Below are positions 25,727-34,692 of a DNA stretch of 64,000 nucleotides, piece after piece. Source of the DNA: Asticcacaulis machinosus (GTDB lineage: Bacteria; Pseudomonadota; Alphaproteobacteria; Caulobacterales; Caulobacteraceae). The notes below the pieces were generated by a model. That model searched no databases and was not told where the DNA came from. It saw only the letters and a program-made list of their open reading frames with translations. The DNA lies in assembly GCF_028550435.1 (NCBI RefSeq), contig NZ_JAQQKV010000001.1, positions 372,001-436,000 of the forward strand. Direction: 5' to 3'. Each line of letters starts with the position of its first letter. Position 1 is the first letter of the stretch. Both the position numbers and the translations under genes were made by a program.

Positions 25727-26722
25727 TTAAAGCTCAGATAGCAAGATTTTCAATTCTCGCTCTATGTCCTGTGGTGTTTCCAGACGACAAATTCGTCCTT
25801 TGTCCATCCGACGTACAATCGGGTCAGGGTTGTAATTTGCGGCTTCAATATACCAGCCAAGATGCTTTTTAAACATTCGCAAGCCCAATGGCTCACCATA
25901 AAAAATGAGGCTGTCTTGAAAATGCTCAAGAATAATGTCCAGACGCTGCCCTGTTGTCGGTAAAGGCAGATTCGTTTGCGCGCCCACGGCATTATCGAGG
26001 TGGTTTGCCAGCCACGGCTGGCCGTATATCCCGCGCCCAATCATAATCCCATCAGCACCTGAGTAGGCCAAAGCTTGGCGGGCGCTCTCAGGACTTACAA
26101 TATCGCCATTGACGATGACGGGGATCGACACAGCCTCTTTTACGTTTTTTATTGCCTGCCAATCAGCTTCACCTTTGTAAAACTGCTGGCGGGTGCGGCC
26201 ATGAACCGTGACCGCTTGTACACCAATATCTTCGGCGCGTTTGGCAAGTGATGCGGCGTTACGCTGCTGATCATCCCACCCCAGACGCATCTTGACGGTT
26301 ACGGGACGTTTCGTCGCTTTGACCGCAGCTTCCATCAGTCGGGCTGCCTGATCCGGCTCACGCATGAGCGCCGATCCGCACAAAACGCCAGTGACCTCCT
26401 TGGCGGGACAGCCAAAATTTAGATCTATAATATCAGCACCGGCCGCGTCTGCCAAAGCAGCCCCGCGGGCAATATAGGCGGGGTCGCGTCCAATAAGCTG
26501 GATGATTTTCAGGCCATCATGCTCACCTAACTGGGCTTTGCGCACAATGTCCGGGCGGCCCTTTTCAAGCTCGGCGCAGGCGACCATTTCGGTGGCGGCA
26601 TAACAGGCGCCCAGTTTGGTGGCTACTTTTCGAAACGGCAGGTCGGACACACCGGTCATCGGCGCAATCAGCACCCGTCCGCCGATAGCGACATCACCAA
26701 TTTTAAGACCTGCGCTGAACAT
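25727..26722 (-). CDS. dusB: tRNA-dihydrouridine synthase DusB
   Basis: An FMN-dependent enzyme (NifR3 family) that reduces uridines in the tRNA D-loop. Motifs: '[17 protein letters not shown]', '[11 protein letters not shown]' (with the catalytic Cys in 'VLCGSALMR'), 'VKMRLGW', '[10 protein letters not shown]' and '[12 protein letters not shown]'. I place the start at the ATG at 26722 ('[10 protein letters not shown]'), where family homology begins; a TTG at 26767 with GGGG upstream would add 15 residues. It is divergent from the GNAT-ispDF pair. Confidence 0.93.
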   Translation of the reverse strand: MFSAGLKIGDVAIGGRVLIAPMTGVSDLPFRKVATKLGACYAATEMVACAELEKGRPDIVRKAQLGEHDGLKIIQLIGRDPAYIARGAALADAAGADIIDLNFGCPAKEVTGVLCGSALMREPDQAARLMEAAVKATKRPVTVKMRLGWDDQQRNAASLAKRAEDIGVQAVTVHGRTRQQFYKGEADWQAIKNVKEAVSIPVIVNGDIVSPESARQALAYSGADGIMIGRGIYGQPWLANHLDNAVGAQTNLPLPTTGQRLDIILEHFQDSLIFYGEPLGLRMFKKHLGWYIEAANYNPDPIVRRMDKGRICRLETPQDIERELKILLSEL

Positions 26723-26820
26723 AGGGGGCACATACAGTAAATCCCGCCATTTGGAAACATCGCGCAATTGACCCCATTCATAAGCCGCTTTAAACGCTTA
26801 GTCTAAAATGGGAGGGCCTT

Positions 26821-27249
26821 ATGGCGACAGTCAAACTGGCACAGAGCGACGACGATATCCGCCGGTGCTTTCCGGTGATGAAAGCTTTGCGCCCGCATCT
26901 GCAGGACGATGACGATTTGCTGGAGCGCGCCCGCCGCCAAATGTCAGAGAGTGGCTGGAGACTGGCCTATGTCGAGGATGGCGGGCAAGTCGTTGCGTGC
27001 GCAGGATTTCGTGTCCATGAATGGCTGGTATCAGGCAAAATTCTCTATGTCGATGATTTGGTCAGCGCTCAGGATCAACGCTCGAAGGGGTATGGCAAGA
27101 CTTTGCTCGATTGGTTGAAAGATCTCGCAAAGTCAGAGGGTTGCACCCAATTACGTCTGGATAGCGGTACACATCGCACCGAAGCGCATCGTTTTTATTT
27201 CCGGGAAGGGCTGGTTATCAGTTCTTTCCATTTTGAAACCACGCTCTGA
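26821..27249 (+). CDS. GNAT-family N-acetyltransferase
   Basis: A 142-residue GNAT protein. The acetyl-CoA-binding motif is 'LVSAQDQRSKGYGKTLLDWL' (R-x-x-G-x-G pattern). The C-terminal part 'GTHRTEAHRFYFREGLVISSFHF' is typical of small acetyltransferases. GGAGGG lies 5 nt before the ATG. It ends 3 bp before ispDF, so they are probably co-transcribed, although a functional link is not obvious. The substrate is unknown. Confidence 0.85.
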   Translation: MATVKLAQSDDDIRRCFPVMKALRPHLQDDDDLLERARRQMSESGWRLAYVEDGGQVVACAGFRVHEWLVSGKILYVDDLVSAQDQRSKGYGKTLLDWLKDLAKSEGCTQLRLDSGTHRTEAHRFYFREGLVISSFHFETTL

Positions 27250-27252
27250 GTC

Positions 27253-28401
27253 ATGACATTTAAAGCCATAATAGTTGCGGGCGGTTCTGGCACACGCTCA
27301 GGCGGACGCAAGCAATGGATGCCGCTGGCCGGCAAGTCAGTTCTGAACTGGTCCGCCGAAGCCTTTGAAAATGCAGGCGCTTCACAAGTTGTCATTGTTG
27401 TCCCCGAAGATGATATCGCCAAAGCGCGAGCGGAGTTTCCCAATGCCGTAGTGACACCGGGCGGCGCCACACGTGCCCAATCCGTTCAGGCCGGACTAAA
27501 GGCTTTGCAGGCAGCCGATGATGACATTGTCATGATCCATGATGCCGCGCGGCCACTCCTCACAGCACCACTCATCGAGTCTTTGCTATCACGGATGCAG
27601 TCAGCCAGGGCTGTCATATTGGCTTTGCCAGTGACGGACTCGTTGAAAAAGACCGATCATGCAACCATCACAGATGCGCCTCCGCGCGAGCACCTCTGGC
27701 GCGCTCAGACTCCGCAGGTTTTTCGATACGGTGATATTGTCCGCGCTTATCAGACCTGGCCGGATGGTCAGGAGCCCACGGATGACGCCATTGTAGCCGA
27801 CCGCGCAGGCATAATTGTTGAGGTGGTCGAAGGCTCTATGCGCCTCCACAAACTCACCTACAAAGAAGATTTTGAGTTACTGGAGGCGTTGATCATGTCT
27901 GAAACCCAAACCCAGATGCGTGTTGGTCAGGGCTTTGATGCCCATCGTTGGGGGGATGGCAAAAGCGTGTGGCTGTGCGGCGTGGAAATCCCGCATGATA
28001 AAACCCTGATTGGACATTCGGATGCCGATGCCGGACTTCATGCCCTGACCGACGCCATTTTAGGGGCTGTGGGCTTAGGCGATATTGGCGATCACTTCCC
28101 CCCAACTGATCCGCAGTGGAAAGGCGCGCCATCTGATGTGTTTCTGAAACACGCCGTTAATCTGGCTCGTCAAAAAGGCGGGCGGCTGGTGAATGTTGAT
28201 GTCACTCTGATCTGCGAACGACCAAAGGTGAAGCCTCACCGTGAAGCCATGCGCGCCCGTCTGTCCGAAATCCTGTCCCTGCCGATGGATTGCATCAGTG
28301 TCAAAGCGACCACGACCGAAAAAATGGGGTTTACGGGCCGCGAAGAAGGGCTCGCGGCTCAGGCGATCTGCCTTGTTGAAATGCCTGTTGTTCGGGCTTG
28401 A
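27253..28401 (+). CDS. ispDF: Bifunctional IspD/IspF (MEP isoprenoid pathway)
   Basis: A fused enzyme of 382 residues. The N-terminal part (1-220) is the MEP cytidylyltransferase IspD: 'IIVAGGSGTRSGGRKQWMP', 'IHDAARPL', 'LWRAQTPQVFRYG' and 'VVEGSMRLHKLT'. The C-terminal part (about 225-382) is MECDP synthase IspF: 'RVGQGFDAHRW', 'LIGHSDADAGLHALTDAILG', 'GDIGDHFPPTD' and 'KATTTEKMGFTGREEGLAA'. The fusion is usual in alphaproteobacteria. The two halves catalyse non-consecutive steps. Confidence 0.96.
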   Translation: MTFKAIIVAGGSGTRSGGRKQWMPLAGKSVLNWSAEAFENAGASQVVIVVPEDDIAKARAEFPNAVVTPGGATRAQSVQAGLKALQAADDDIVMIHDAARPLLTAPLIESLLSRMQSARAVILALPVTDSLKKTDHATITDAPPREHLWRAQTPQVFRYGDIVRAYQTWPDGQEPTDDAIVADRAGIIVEVVEGSMRLHKLTYKEDFELLEALIMSETQTQMRVGQGFDAHRWGDGKSVWLCGVEIPHDKTLIGHSDADAGLHALTDAILGAVGLGDIGDHFPPTDPQWKGAPSDVFLKHAVNLARQKGGRLVNVDVTLICERPKVKPHREAMRARLSEILSLPMDCISVKATTTEKMGFTGREEGLAAQAICLVEMPVVRA

Positions 28402-28452
28402 TAATTTATAGTGACTAGGTCTCGCTACCCTTTGAATTTATAAGGGTATTAT

Positions 28453-28467
28453 TGAGAAACATTCTCA
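28453..28467. promoter_or_regulatory. Fur-box-like palindrome upstream of sodB
   Basis: TGAGAA-ACA-TTCTCA is a perfect 6+6 inverted repeat 88 bp before the sodB ATG. It differs at one central base from the classic Fur core TGAGAATCATTCTCA. It suggests iron-dependent control of the iron superoxide dismutase; the regulator (Fur or Mur) is inferred. Confidence 0.5.
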
Positions 28468-28555
28468 CTAGATAATGCCTTGAATTCAAATTTTCACCCC
28501 AATATATGTGTGGGGATATTAGCGTTTTTATCCCAACATTTGAAAGCAGGTCGTC

Positions 28556-29167
28556 ATGGCATTCGAACTCCCCCCCCTTCCCTACGCGGCTGATGCGCTT
28601 GAGCCCTATATGACGGCCAATACCTTCAGCTTCCACCACGCCAAGCATCATAAAGCCTATGTTGATAACCTCAATAAGCTGATCGCAGGCACCCCATTTG
28701 AAGGCAAGTCTCTGGTCGATATCGTCAAGGAATCCGAGGGCACCAACGCAGGCGTATTCAATAATTCGGCGCAAGTATGGAACCACACCTTTTTCTGGTC
28801 TTCCATGACCCCAAACGGTGGCGGTAAGCCGACCGGCAAGATCGCTGAAAAGATCGACGCTGATTTTGGCGGGTATGATGCTTTTGCCGAAGCGTTTAAA
28901 ACCGCAGGTGCCACTCAGTTTGGTTCCGGTTGGGCCTGGCTGGTTCTGGGTGCTGAGGGCAAGCTGAAAATCGTCAAGACAGGTAATGCCGAAACGCCGT
29001 TCACCAAGGGCGACAAACCTTTGTTAACGCTGGACGTATGGGAACATGCCTATTACCTCGATTACCAGAACCTGCGCCCTAAGTTTATCGAAACCTTTCT
29101 CGATAAACTGGTGAACTGGGAATTTGCTAACGCCAATCTGGATGCCCCCCTGCATCCCGGCGTGTAA
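28556..29167 (+). CDS. sodB: Superoxide dismutase, Fe type
   Basis: A 203-residue Fe/Mn superoxide dismutase. The metal ligands are in '[15 protein letters not shown]' (first His), 'VWNHTFFW' (second His), and '[16 protein letters not shown]' (Asp and third His). '[12 protein letters not shown]' is the segment that separates Fe from Mn enzymes and fits the Fe form. There is no signal peptide, so the enzyme is cytoplasmic. AAAGCAGG precedes the ATG, with a Fur-like site further upstream and a strong terminator after the gene. Confidence 0.95.
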   Translation: MAFELPPLPYAADALEPYMTANTFSFHHAKHHKAYVDNLNKLIAGTPFEGKSLVDIVKESEGTNAGVFNNSAQVWNHTFFWSSMTPNGGGKPTGKIAEKIDADFGGYDAFAEAFKTAGATQFGSGWAWLVLGAEGKLKIVKTGNAETPFTKGDKPLLTLDVWEHAYYLDYQNLRPKFIETFLDKLVNWEFANANLDAPLHPGV

Positions 29168-29193
29168 TCCCTTAAGCACACAATATCTTTACG

Positions 29194-29222
29194 AGAGCGG
29201 GGCCAAAACCCCGCTCTTTTTC
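29194..29222 (+). terminator. Terminator of sodB
   Basis: Stem AGAGCGGGG / CCCCGCTCT with a 6-nt loop, followed by a T-run. It lies 27 bp after the sodB stop. Confidence 0.9.
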
Positions 29223-29268
29223 GTTGAGGTCTGTGGTATGTCTGGAAAATACTCAGGGATATTTTACG

Positions 29269-29796
29269 ATGACTGAAAATCTGTCTCCGCTCTATAGTCT
29301 GGCTGGTGATGTGGTGGCCGAGGCAAAGCTTAAGCGTAAGGTGCTGACGACGGCTGAAAGCTGCACGGGCGGACTGATTGCCGGCGCGATCACCTCAATA
29401 ACCGGCGCGTCGGACATCTACAACGAAGGCTATGTCACCTATTCCAACGTCGCCAAAACCAAGCTGTTAGGCGTATTGCCGAAAATTCTGGATACGCATG
29501 GGGCGGTTAGTTTAGAGACCGCCTACGCTATGGCTGAAGGCGCATTAAAACAGGCCAATGCTGACATTGCGATAAGCGTGACAGGCATTGCAGGCCCCAC
29601 TGGCGGCACCGCACTTAAACCCGTTGGGATGGTATGTTTTGGCTTAAGCTTCAAAGGGACGGACGGCGAACCGCAGACCATGAGCCATGTCCATTATTTT
29701 GAGGATAAGGGCCGCCATCATATCCGCGAAGAAAGCGTACAATTTGCTTTAAAATGGACCTATGATCATTTGAAAACGCTGGATTTACCCGTCTGA
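29269..29796 (+). CDS. pncC: CinA-family nicotinamide-nucleotide amidohydrolase
   Basis: A 175-residue protein made of the CinA C-terminal domain only. It converts NMN to nicotinate mononucleotide and ammonia. Signature: 'VLTTAESCTGGLIAGAITSI' (catalytic Ser) and 'ADIAISVTGIAGPTGGTALKPVG'. The start is taken at the ATG at 29269 ('MTENLSPLY'), where family homology begins; the open frame reaches 15 codons further up. The end is 9 bp from the end of the convergent Coq10-like gene. Confidence 0.92.
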   Translation: MTENLSPLYSLAGDVVAEAKLKRKVLTTAESCTGGLIAGAITSITGASDIYNEGYVTYSNVAKTKLLGVLPKILDTHGAVSLETAYAMAEGALKQANADIAISVTGIAGPTGGTALKPVGMVCFGLSFKGTDGEPQTMSHVHYFEDKGRHHIREESVQFALKWTYDHLKTLDLPV

Positions 29797-29805
29797 ATCC
29801 AGCCC

Positions 29806-30273
29806 CTAAACTGTAGGATACAGCGCTTGGGCGCGGCCTTCAAAACACGCCATGAGTTTGGATACCGCCTTATCGAAATTGGCCCGCAAAAACCCATCCA
29901 AAAATGGATTTTTAAACTCGAAGTCGATATTGAAATCGATCGCGGCCCCAATTTTACCATTGCTCATGGTATGGTCCGTAAATTTCCAGGTGCAATGCAG
30001 CCGTTTAAACGGGCCTTTGAGCAGTACGATATCGATCGTCTTATTTTCACTAAAACGCGTCACGCGGGTGGTAAAGCGCTCGGTCAGAAAGCTAAATCCG
30101 ACAGCCACATCGGCATCAAACCGGGTGATATCATCGCTGGGGCGCGAGACATTAAACGTCCGCAAGCTGTTTATCCACGGCACGAACTCAGGATAACGCT
30201 CAACATCTCCGACCATCTCGTACAGTTTGTCGGCAGAAAAAGGTAAAACGCGGTTTAAATGAAACTTTGCCAC
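29806..30273 (-). CDS. Coq10/RatA-like START-domain protein
   Basis: A 155-residue START-fold protein of the Coq10/RatA (YfjG) family, linked to ubiquinone handling in respiration. The start is the GTG at 30273, preceded by AAGGAAG. Signatures: 'LPFSADKLYEMVGDVERYPEFVPW', 'TTRVTRFSENKTIDIVLLKGPFKRL' and 'WKFTD'. It follows lipA by 10 bp; the pair lipA-coq10 is a common alphaproteobacterial arrangement. The RatA toxin name is historical; a quinone role is more likely. Confidence 0.9.
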   Translation of the reverse strand: MAKFHLNRVLPFSADKLYEMVGDVERYPEFVPWINSLRTFNVSRPSDDITRFDADVAVGFSFLTERFTTRVTRFSENKTIDIVLLKGPFKRLHCTWKFTDHTMSNGKIGAAIDFNIDFEFKNPFLDGFLRANFDKAVSKLMACFEGRAQALYPTV

Positions 30274-30283
30274 TGAAACTTCC

Positions 30284-31282
30284 TTAGCGACCGGCCAGGG
30301 CCGCACGCGCGGTTCTTAGACGCTCGAAATCTTCGCCTGCGTGGTGTGAAGACCGGGTTAACGGGCTCGATGACACCATAAGGAACCCTTTGGCGCGGGC
30401 AATGGATTCATAGGCCTTAAACTCATCTGGCGATACGAAGCGATCAATGGCGGCATGTTTACGGGTCGGCTGAAGGTACTGACCGATCGTAATAAAATCG
30501 ACGCCGGCCGAACGCATATCATCCATAACCTGCATGACCTCTTCCTTGGATTCGCCAAGGCCGACCATAATACCCGACTTGGTGAATTGCTGCGGGTCGC
30601 GTTCCTTCACGCGCTCCAGCAAGCGAAGGGAATGATAGTAGCGCGCACCGGGCCGGATTTTCAGATAATTACGCGGCACAGTTTCTAAGTTATGATTGAA
30701 AACGTCAGGCTTGGCGTCAATGACGATTTCCGCAGCACCATCTTTACGCAGAAAATCAGGCGTCAGAATCTCAATCGTCGTTTTTGGCGATTGCAGGCGG
30801 ATCTGACGAATGACCTCGGCAAAATGCTGCGCGCCGCCATCGCTCAGGTCGTCACGATCAACTGAGGTAATTACAACATGAGACAAGCCCATCTTGGCCA
30901 CTGTCATACCGACGCGGTTCGGTTCATCCATATCCAGCGCTGCAGGCATACCGGTCTTGACGTTACAGAAGGCGCAGGCCCGTGTGCAGGTATCGCCCAT
31001 GATCATCAGGGTTGCGTGGTTTTTGGTCCAGCATTCACCGATATTCGGGCATGCCGCCTCTTCACACACGGTGACCAGCTTGGCATCGCGCACGATCTTA
31101 CGGGTTTCGTTATACCCTGCCGACCCCGGCGCCTTAACCCGAAGCCAGTCCGGCTTTTTCAGAATCGGTGATTCCGGGCGATTCTGTTTTTCAGGGTGCC
31201 GCAATTCCCGTACCGCAGGGGCGGCTTCGGTATCCGGAGCGCTTACGGCAGCATTGCCGAGCCGGTTGATGATCGTGACCAT
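30284..31282 (-). CDS. lipA: Lipoyl synthase
   Basis: A radical-SAM enzyme of 332 residues that inserts two sulfur atoms into octanoyl-lipoyl domains. The auxiliary cluster Cys are in '[13 protein letters not shown]' and the radical-SAM triad is '[13 protein letters not shown]'. The C-terminal '[10 protein letters not shown]' supplies the conserved Ser ligand region. It makes the cofactor for the E2 and E1-beta lipoyl domains encoded at 39580-42243. It forms an operon with the Coq10-like gene. Confidence 0.97.
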   Translation of the reverse strand: MVTIINRLGNAAVSAPDTEAAPAVRELRHPEKQNRPESPILKKPDWLRVKAPGSAGYNETRKIVRDAKLVTVCEEAACPNIGECWTKNHATLMIMGDTCTRACAFCNVKTGMPAALDMDEPNRVGMTVAKMGLSHVVITSVDRDDLSDGGAQHFAEVIRQIRLQSPKTTIEILTPDFLRKDGAAEIVIDAKPDVFNHNLETVPRNYLKIRPGARYYHSLRLLERVKERDPQQFTKSGIMVGLGESKEEVMQVMDDMRSAGVDFITIGQYLQPTRKHAAIDRFVSPDEFKAYESIARAKGFLMVSSSPLTRSSHHAGEDFERLRTARAALAGR

Positions 31283-31504
31283 TTCGCTCTATACAAACCT
31301 TAAGCGGCCACGACACATCTGCGGCCAGTTCATGTTTCTAATTGGTCTTTTTGCTGATTAATATCAAGTCAAATAAAGCGCGTACTCAGGCGGCGGTCAG
31401 TTTTCAGATCAAAAAGCGTGACAGGATAAAACACCCTGTAACAAATCATATAGCCCAGCAACAGATTCGCCACTATCTTGTAATCGGATCTGAAATATCC
31501 ATGA

Positions 31505-32461
31505 ATGATCACACGGTGCGACATGCGACTATTGCCAGCCATAGTGGCCCTGACCATGTTATGCGCCGCAGGATGCGATAAAAAACAAGGTGACACGTCG
31601 CATCCCTCCGACAAAGCTTTCGCCGATAGCCAAATTCCACCGGGATTGTCGCCACAATATTTTCCGCCTGCCGGATTCGTGTGGAGCGGATTTAAAAGCG
31701 GCAACCTCCCGGAAGCCCGCTACGGCGTCGCAGCACCTCCGACTAACCCAGGAACCGACATCCTGATTGTCGCGGACGCACGGTTTCCGGCCGAAGCCTA
31801 TTTCGAACTGGCGCGCGATCTGATTTCGCTGAACTACACGGTCTGGATATATGAAGCGCCCGGTCAGGGTGGCTCCGGACGCTATTTCCTCCAAGGCGAC
31901 CAAATCCATACGCCTGATTTTAATCATAGCGTTCAGGCGGTTGAAGATTTGATAGTTAAGGTCATCCGCCCCTCATCCCGTCGGCCCGTCTATGTTGTCG
32001 GTACAGGAACGGGTGCACTGACCGCTCTGTTGATTGATCCCAAAACCATCCCGGTTGGAGGCGTTATTGCCTATTCGCCCTATCTGCGCCCCCCGGAGTC
32101 CGCCCCCACAATCTGGCGCGGCGAAGATGTCCCGATTGAAGCGTGGGCGCAGACGGCTCATAAATGGCAAAGAGCCAATCCCGATCTGCGCCTGCGCGCG
32201 GTAAGTCAAACCTGGCAAACCGAAATGGATAAGGCCGTAGGCAGCGTGACATCTCCGGGACTTAAAGGGCTGAATTTTGGCCGGGAGGCTCCGCGGAGGC
32301 TCATCATAACGGGCGAAGAGGCAGCGCCGTCGAATGATATAGGTCGGATGTGCGCGGGCATTAAAATCTGCTCTATCAAAAGAATACTTAAAAACAAAGA
32401 TCTGAGCGCTGAAATTAAGAAATTCATTGAACAAACGCAGTCACAGACAAAACTACACTGA
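31505..32461 (+). CDS. Lipoprotein with alpha/beta-hydrolase fold, catalytic Ser replaced
   Basis: A 318-residue predicted lipoprotein (lipobox 'LCAAGC'). The body has an alpha/beta-hydrolase pattern: a strand 'DILIVADARFPAEAYFELARDL', then 'YTVWIYEAPGQGGSGRY' as in lysophospholipase-type enzymes, then the nucleophile-elbow position 'YVVGTGTGALTALL', where GxSxG reads GTGTG. It may therefore be inactive or use Thr. 'RRLIITGEEAAPSND' is at the acid position. The C-terminus is degenerate. The start could be the ATG at 31505 or at 31523; neither has a clear ribosome site. I do not recognise a named family. Confidence 0.55.
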   Translation: MITRCDMRLLPAIVALTMLCAAGCDKKQGDTSHPSDKAFADSQIPPGLSPQYFPPAGFVWSGFKSGNLPEARYGVAAPPTNPGTDILIVADARFPAEAYFELARDLISLNYTVWIYEAPGQGGSGRYFLQGDQIHTPDFNHSVQAVEDLIVKVIRPSSRRPVYVVGTGTGALTALLIDPKTIPVGGVIAYSPYLRPPESAPTIWRGEDVPIEAWAQTAHKWQRANPDLRLRAVSQTWQTEMDKAVGSVTSPGLKGLNFGREAPRRLIITGEEAAPSNDIGRMCAGIKICSIKRILKNKDLSAEIKKFIEQTQSQTKLH

Positions 32462-32532
32462 GGGTCGTCATAAACCTTTACCCGTGGTGACGAATGAGGT
32501 TAAATTCAGGAAAACCGAAATAATTCGGCCAG

Positions 32533-34134
32533 ATGGCGTTTCGGAACCAATATAATTTATGGGAGCCCCCGCGCATGGAGCGCAGCTTTAATGCGGAAGA
32601 TGCCTCCGCCTCTCTCTTTGGCGCTCTGATCAAAGCCAAGTCCACAATGGGGGCGGAACGTGTTATTATAGAGGATCAGGAACGTCAGCCGATCACCTAT
32701 AAAGAGTTTTTCCAGCGCACCTTTGCATTGGCGCGACTTATTTCAAAGCATATCGGTTCTGAACCCCGAACCGGCCTGATGCTGCCGACCAGCATCGGCG
32801 GTGCCATGTCTTTTTTTGCGCTCCATGCCAATGGCACAACGCCGGTGATGATCAACTTCACATCGGGTCAGGCCAACATCAAGGCGGCGGTTAATTTAAC
32901 GCGCCTTAAGACGATTTTGACCTCACGCCGGTTTGTAGAGCAGGCCAAACTCGATGAGTTAGTCGAGGCTATGCAGGGCTATGTAAATATCGTTTATCTT
33001 GATGATCTGCGCAAAAAAGTGACCGTGGATGTTAAGGCCTATGCCCTATGGGGATCAATGTTCCCCAAGCTCGCGGCCCATAAGGCGAAGCCATCCGATC
33101 CCGGCGTTATTTTGTTTACGTCCGGCTCGTTCGGCAGCCCCCGTGGGGTTGTATTAAGCCAAAGCAACCTGACGTCCAATGTCGCCCAACTGGATTGTCA
33201 TATAGATATCAAACGCGATTGGATTGCCTTCAATCCCATGCCTATTTTCCATTCGCTGGGCCTGACGGGCGGCGTTTTGATGCCACTGCTTCTGGGGCTT
33301 AGGTCGTTTCAATACCCCTCCCCACTGCATGTGAAGCAGATACCGTCACTGATCAAAGAAACGAAGGCTTCGCTATTTTTCTCGACCGATACCTTCCTCA
33401 ATCAATATGCCCGAACCGCTGAACCAGATTCGTTTTCTACGCTGGATTTCATTGTTTGCGGCGCGGAAAAGGTACGCGAAGAAACCCATCACCTGTTTAA
33501 AACACAATTCGGCGGCGCGGAAATTCTCGAAGGCTATGGCGTGACTGAATCATCTCCGGTTGTGGCGGTCAATAATCCGGCCCATAATCGCCACGGCACG
33601 GTAGGCCAGCTTTTGCCGGGTATGAGCTATCGCCTTGATCCGGTTGAAGGTATTGCCCTAGGCGGCCGTCTTTTCATCAAAGGCCCCAATATCATGGCGG
33701 GCTACCTTAATGAGGCCAACCCCGACCTTATCGAGGCCCCATTGGATGGTTGGCATGACACGGGCGATATCGTCAATATTGATGACGAGGGCTATATCCA
33801 TATACTCGGCCGTGTGAAACGGTTCGCCAAGATAGCCGGTGAAATGGTTTCATTGACCGCTGTGGAACGCATTGCCGAAGTTGTCTGGCCGCAAAATCGA
33901 CATGCTGTGGTTGCCGTTGCGGATGACAAGAAAGGTGAGCGTCTGGTGCTGATTACCGATCACTCGTCTGCCGATATTGCCACTCTGACCGACTGGGCAA
34001 AGGAAAATGGTGCGCCGGTTCTGGCGATTCCTAAAAAAATACTCAAGGTTAATGAAGTCCCCGTCCTCGGCTCCGGGAAAACGGACTATGTCACCTTGCA
34101 AAGATTAGCCGATATTGAGGTGCGTGCGGCGTAA
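32533..34134 (+). CDS. AMP-dependent acyl-CoA/acyl-ACP synthetase-like enzyme
   Basis: An ANL-superfamily adenylating enzyme of about 533 residues. The P-loop reads 'LFTSGSFGSPRGVVLS' (canonical has Thr/Glu and PKG, here Phe and PRG). 'EGYGVTESSPV' is the A5 motif, 'WHDTGDI' A7, 'ILGRVKRFAKIAGEMVSL' A8, and 'GSGKTDY' holds the catalytic Lys. It resembles the synthetase half of Aas, which activates fatty acids for phospholipid repair. The acyltransferase half is absent. An alternative start at 32575 ('MERSFN') has GGGAG 8 nt upstream. It sits alone in the accessory block. Confidence 0.8.
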   Translation: MAFRNQYNLWEPPRMERSFNAEDASASLFGALIKAKSTMGAERVIIEDQERQPITYKEFFQRTFALARLISKHIGSEPRTGLMLPTSIGGAMSFFALHANGTTPVMINFTSGQANIKAAVNLTRLKTILTSRRFVEQAKLDELVEAMQGYVNIVYLDDLRKKVTVDVKAYALWGSMFPKLAAHKAKPSDPGVILFTSGSFGSPRGVVLSQSNLTSNVAQLDCHIDIKRDWIAFNPMPIFHSLGLTGGVLMPLLLGLRSFQYPSPLHVKQIPSLIKETKASLFFSTDTFLNQYARTAEPDSFSTLDFIVCGAEKVREETHHLFKTQFGGAEILEGYGVTESSPVVAVNNPAHNRHGTVGQLLPGMSYRLDPVEGIALGGRLFIKGPNIMAGYLNEANPDLIEAPLDGWHDTGDIVNIDDEGYIHILGRVKRFAKIAGEMVSLTAVERIAEVVWPQNRHAVVAVADDKKGERLVLITDHSSADIATLTDWAKENGAPVLAIPKKILKVNEVPVLGSGKTDYVTLQRLADIEVRAA

Positions 34135-34199
34135 GGTCACAGTGGCAATCAGACCATGTCTGCCTTGACACCGATAGCAGACCCTGTCTAAACGCGATT

Positions 34200-34628
34200 A
34201 TGGCTACACCACGACCGCATCCCGCTGTGAAGTGCAAACCTGCCTCAGACACCCGTTTCTGGGCGTCTTTTGGTGTCGCGGTTGCGTTGTTTCTCCAGGT
34301 AGTGTTTCCGGCCCATGTTATGGCTATGTCGCGAAGCGGTGAAACCGTTTTCGTCATATGCTCCGGTGACGGCCTAAGCGCGAAGCCGGTGGTCGACTAT
34401 AACCTGACAGCGACCATAAAAGCCGAAGATTCGACCAAAACCCAGGGGCTGAAATGCCCGGACTGCGTATTGGCAACACTTACCGCCATAACGCCAGACT
34501 TGTCACATTTTGAGCCGGTTCAGTATCCGGTTATTGCCGCCATCGTTTCGTCAAACCGGGCGCATGAGTGGCCTCAATCACAGGCACCTCCACGCCCCCA
34601 CTCCTGCGGCCCACCCCACCACATCTGA
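34200..34628 (+). CDS. DUF2946-type periplasmic protein
   Basis: A 142-residue protein with one N-terminal hydrophobic segment ('FGVAVALFLQVVFPAHVMAM'). The 'LKCPDCVLA' CxxC motif follows, as in DUF2946 proteins. Such genes usually precede TonB receptors and PepSY proteins for metal uptake, often copper-linked. It opens the same three-gene group here. The start has no clear ribosome site, so it is uncertain. Confidence 0.65.
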   Translation: MATPRPHPAVKCKPASDTRFWASFGVAVALFLQVVFPAHVMAMSRSGETVFVICSGDGLSAKPVVDYNLTATIKAEDSTKTQGLKCPDCVLATLTAITPDLSHFEPVQYPVIAAIVSSNRAHEWPQSQAPPRPHSCGPPHHI

Positions 34629-34692
34629 ACTCAATAACCCGCATCCGGTATTGACCGGGCGTGCCTATTCCTGTTTTCAGATGTGAACTCCC

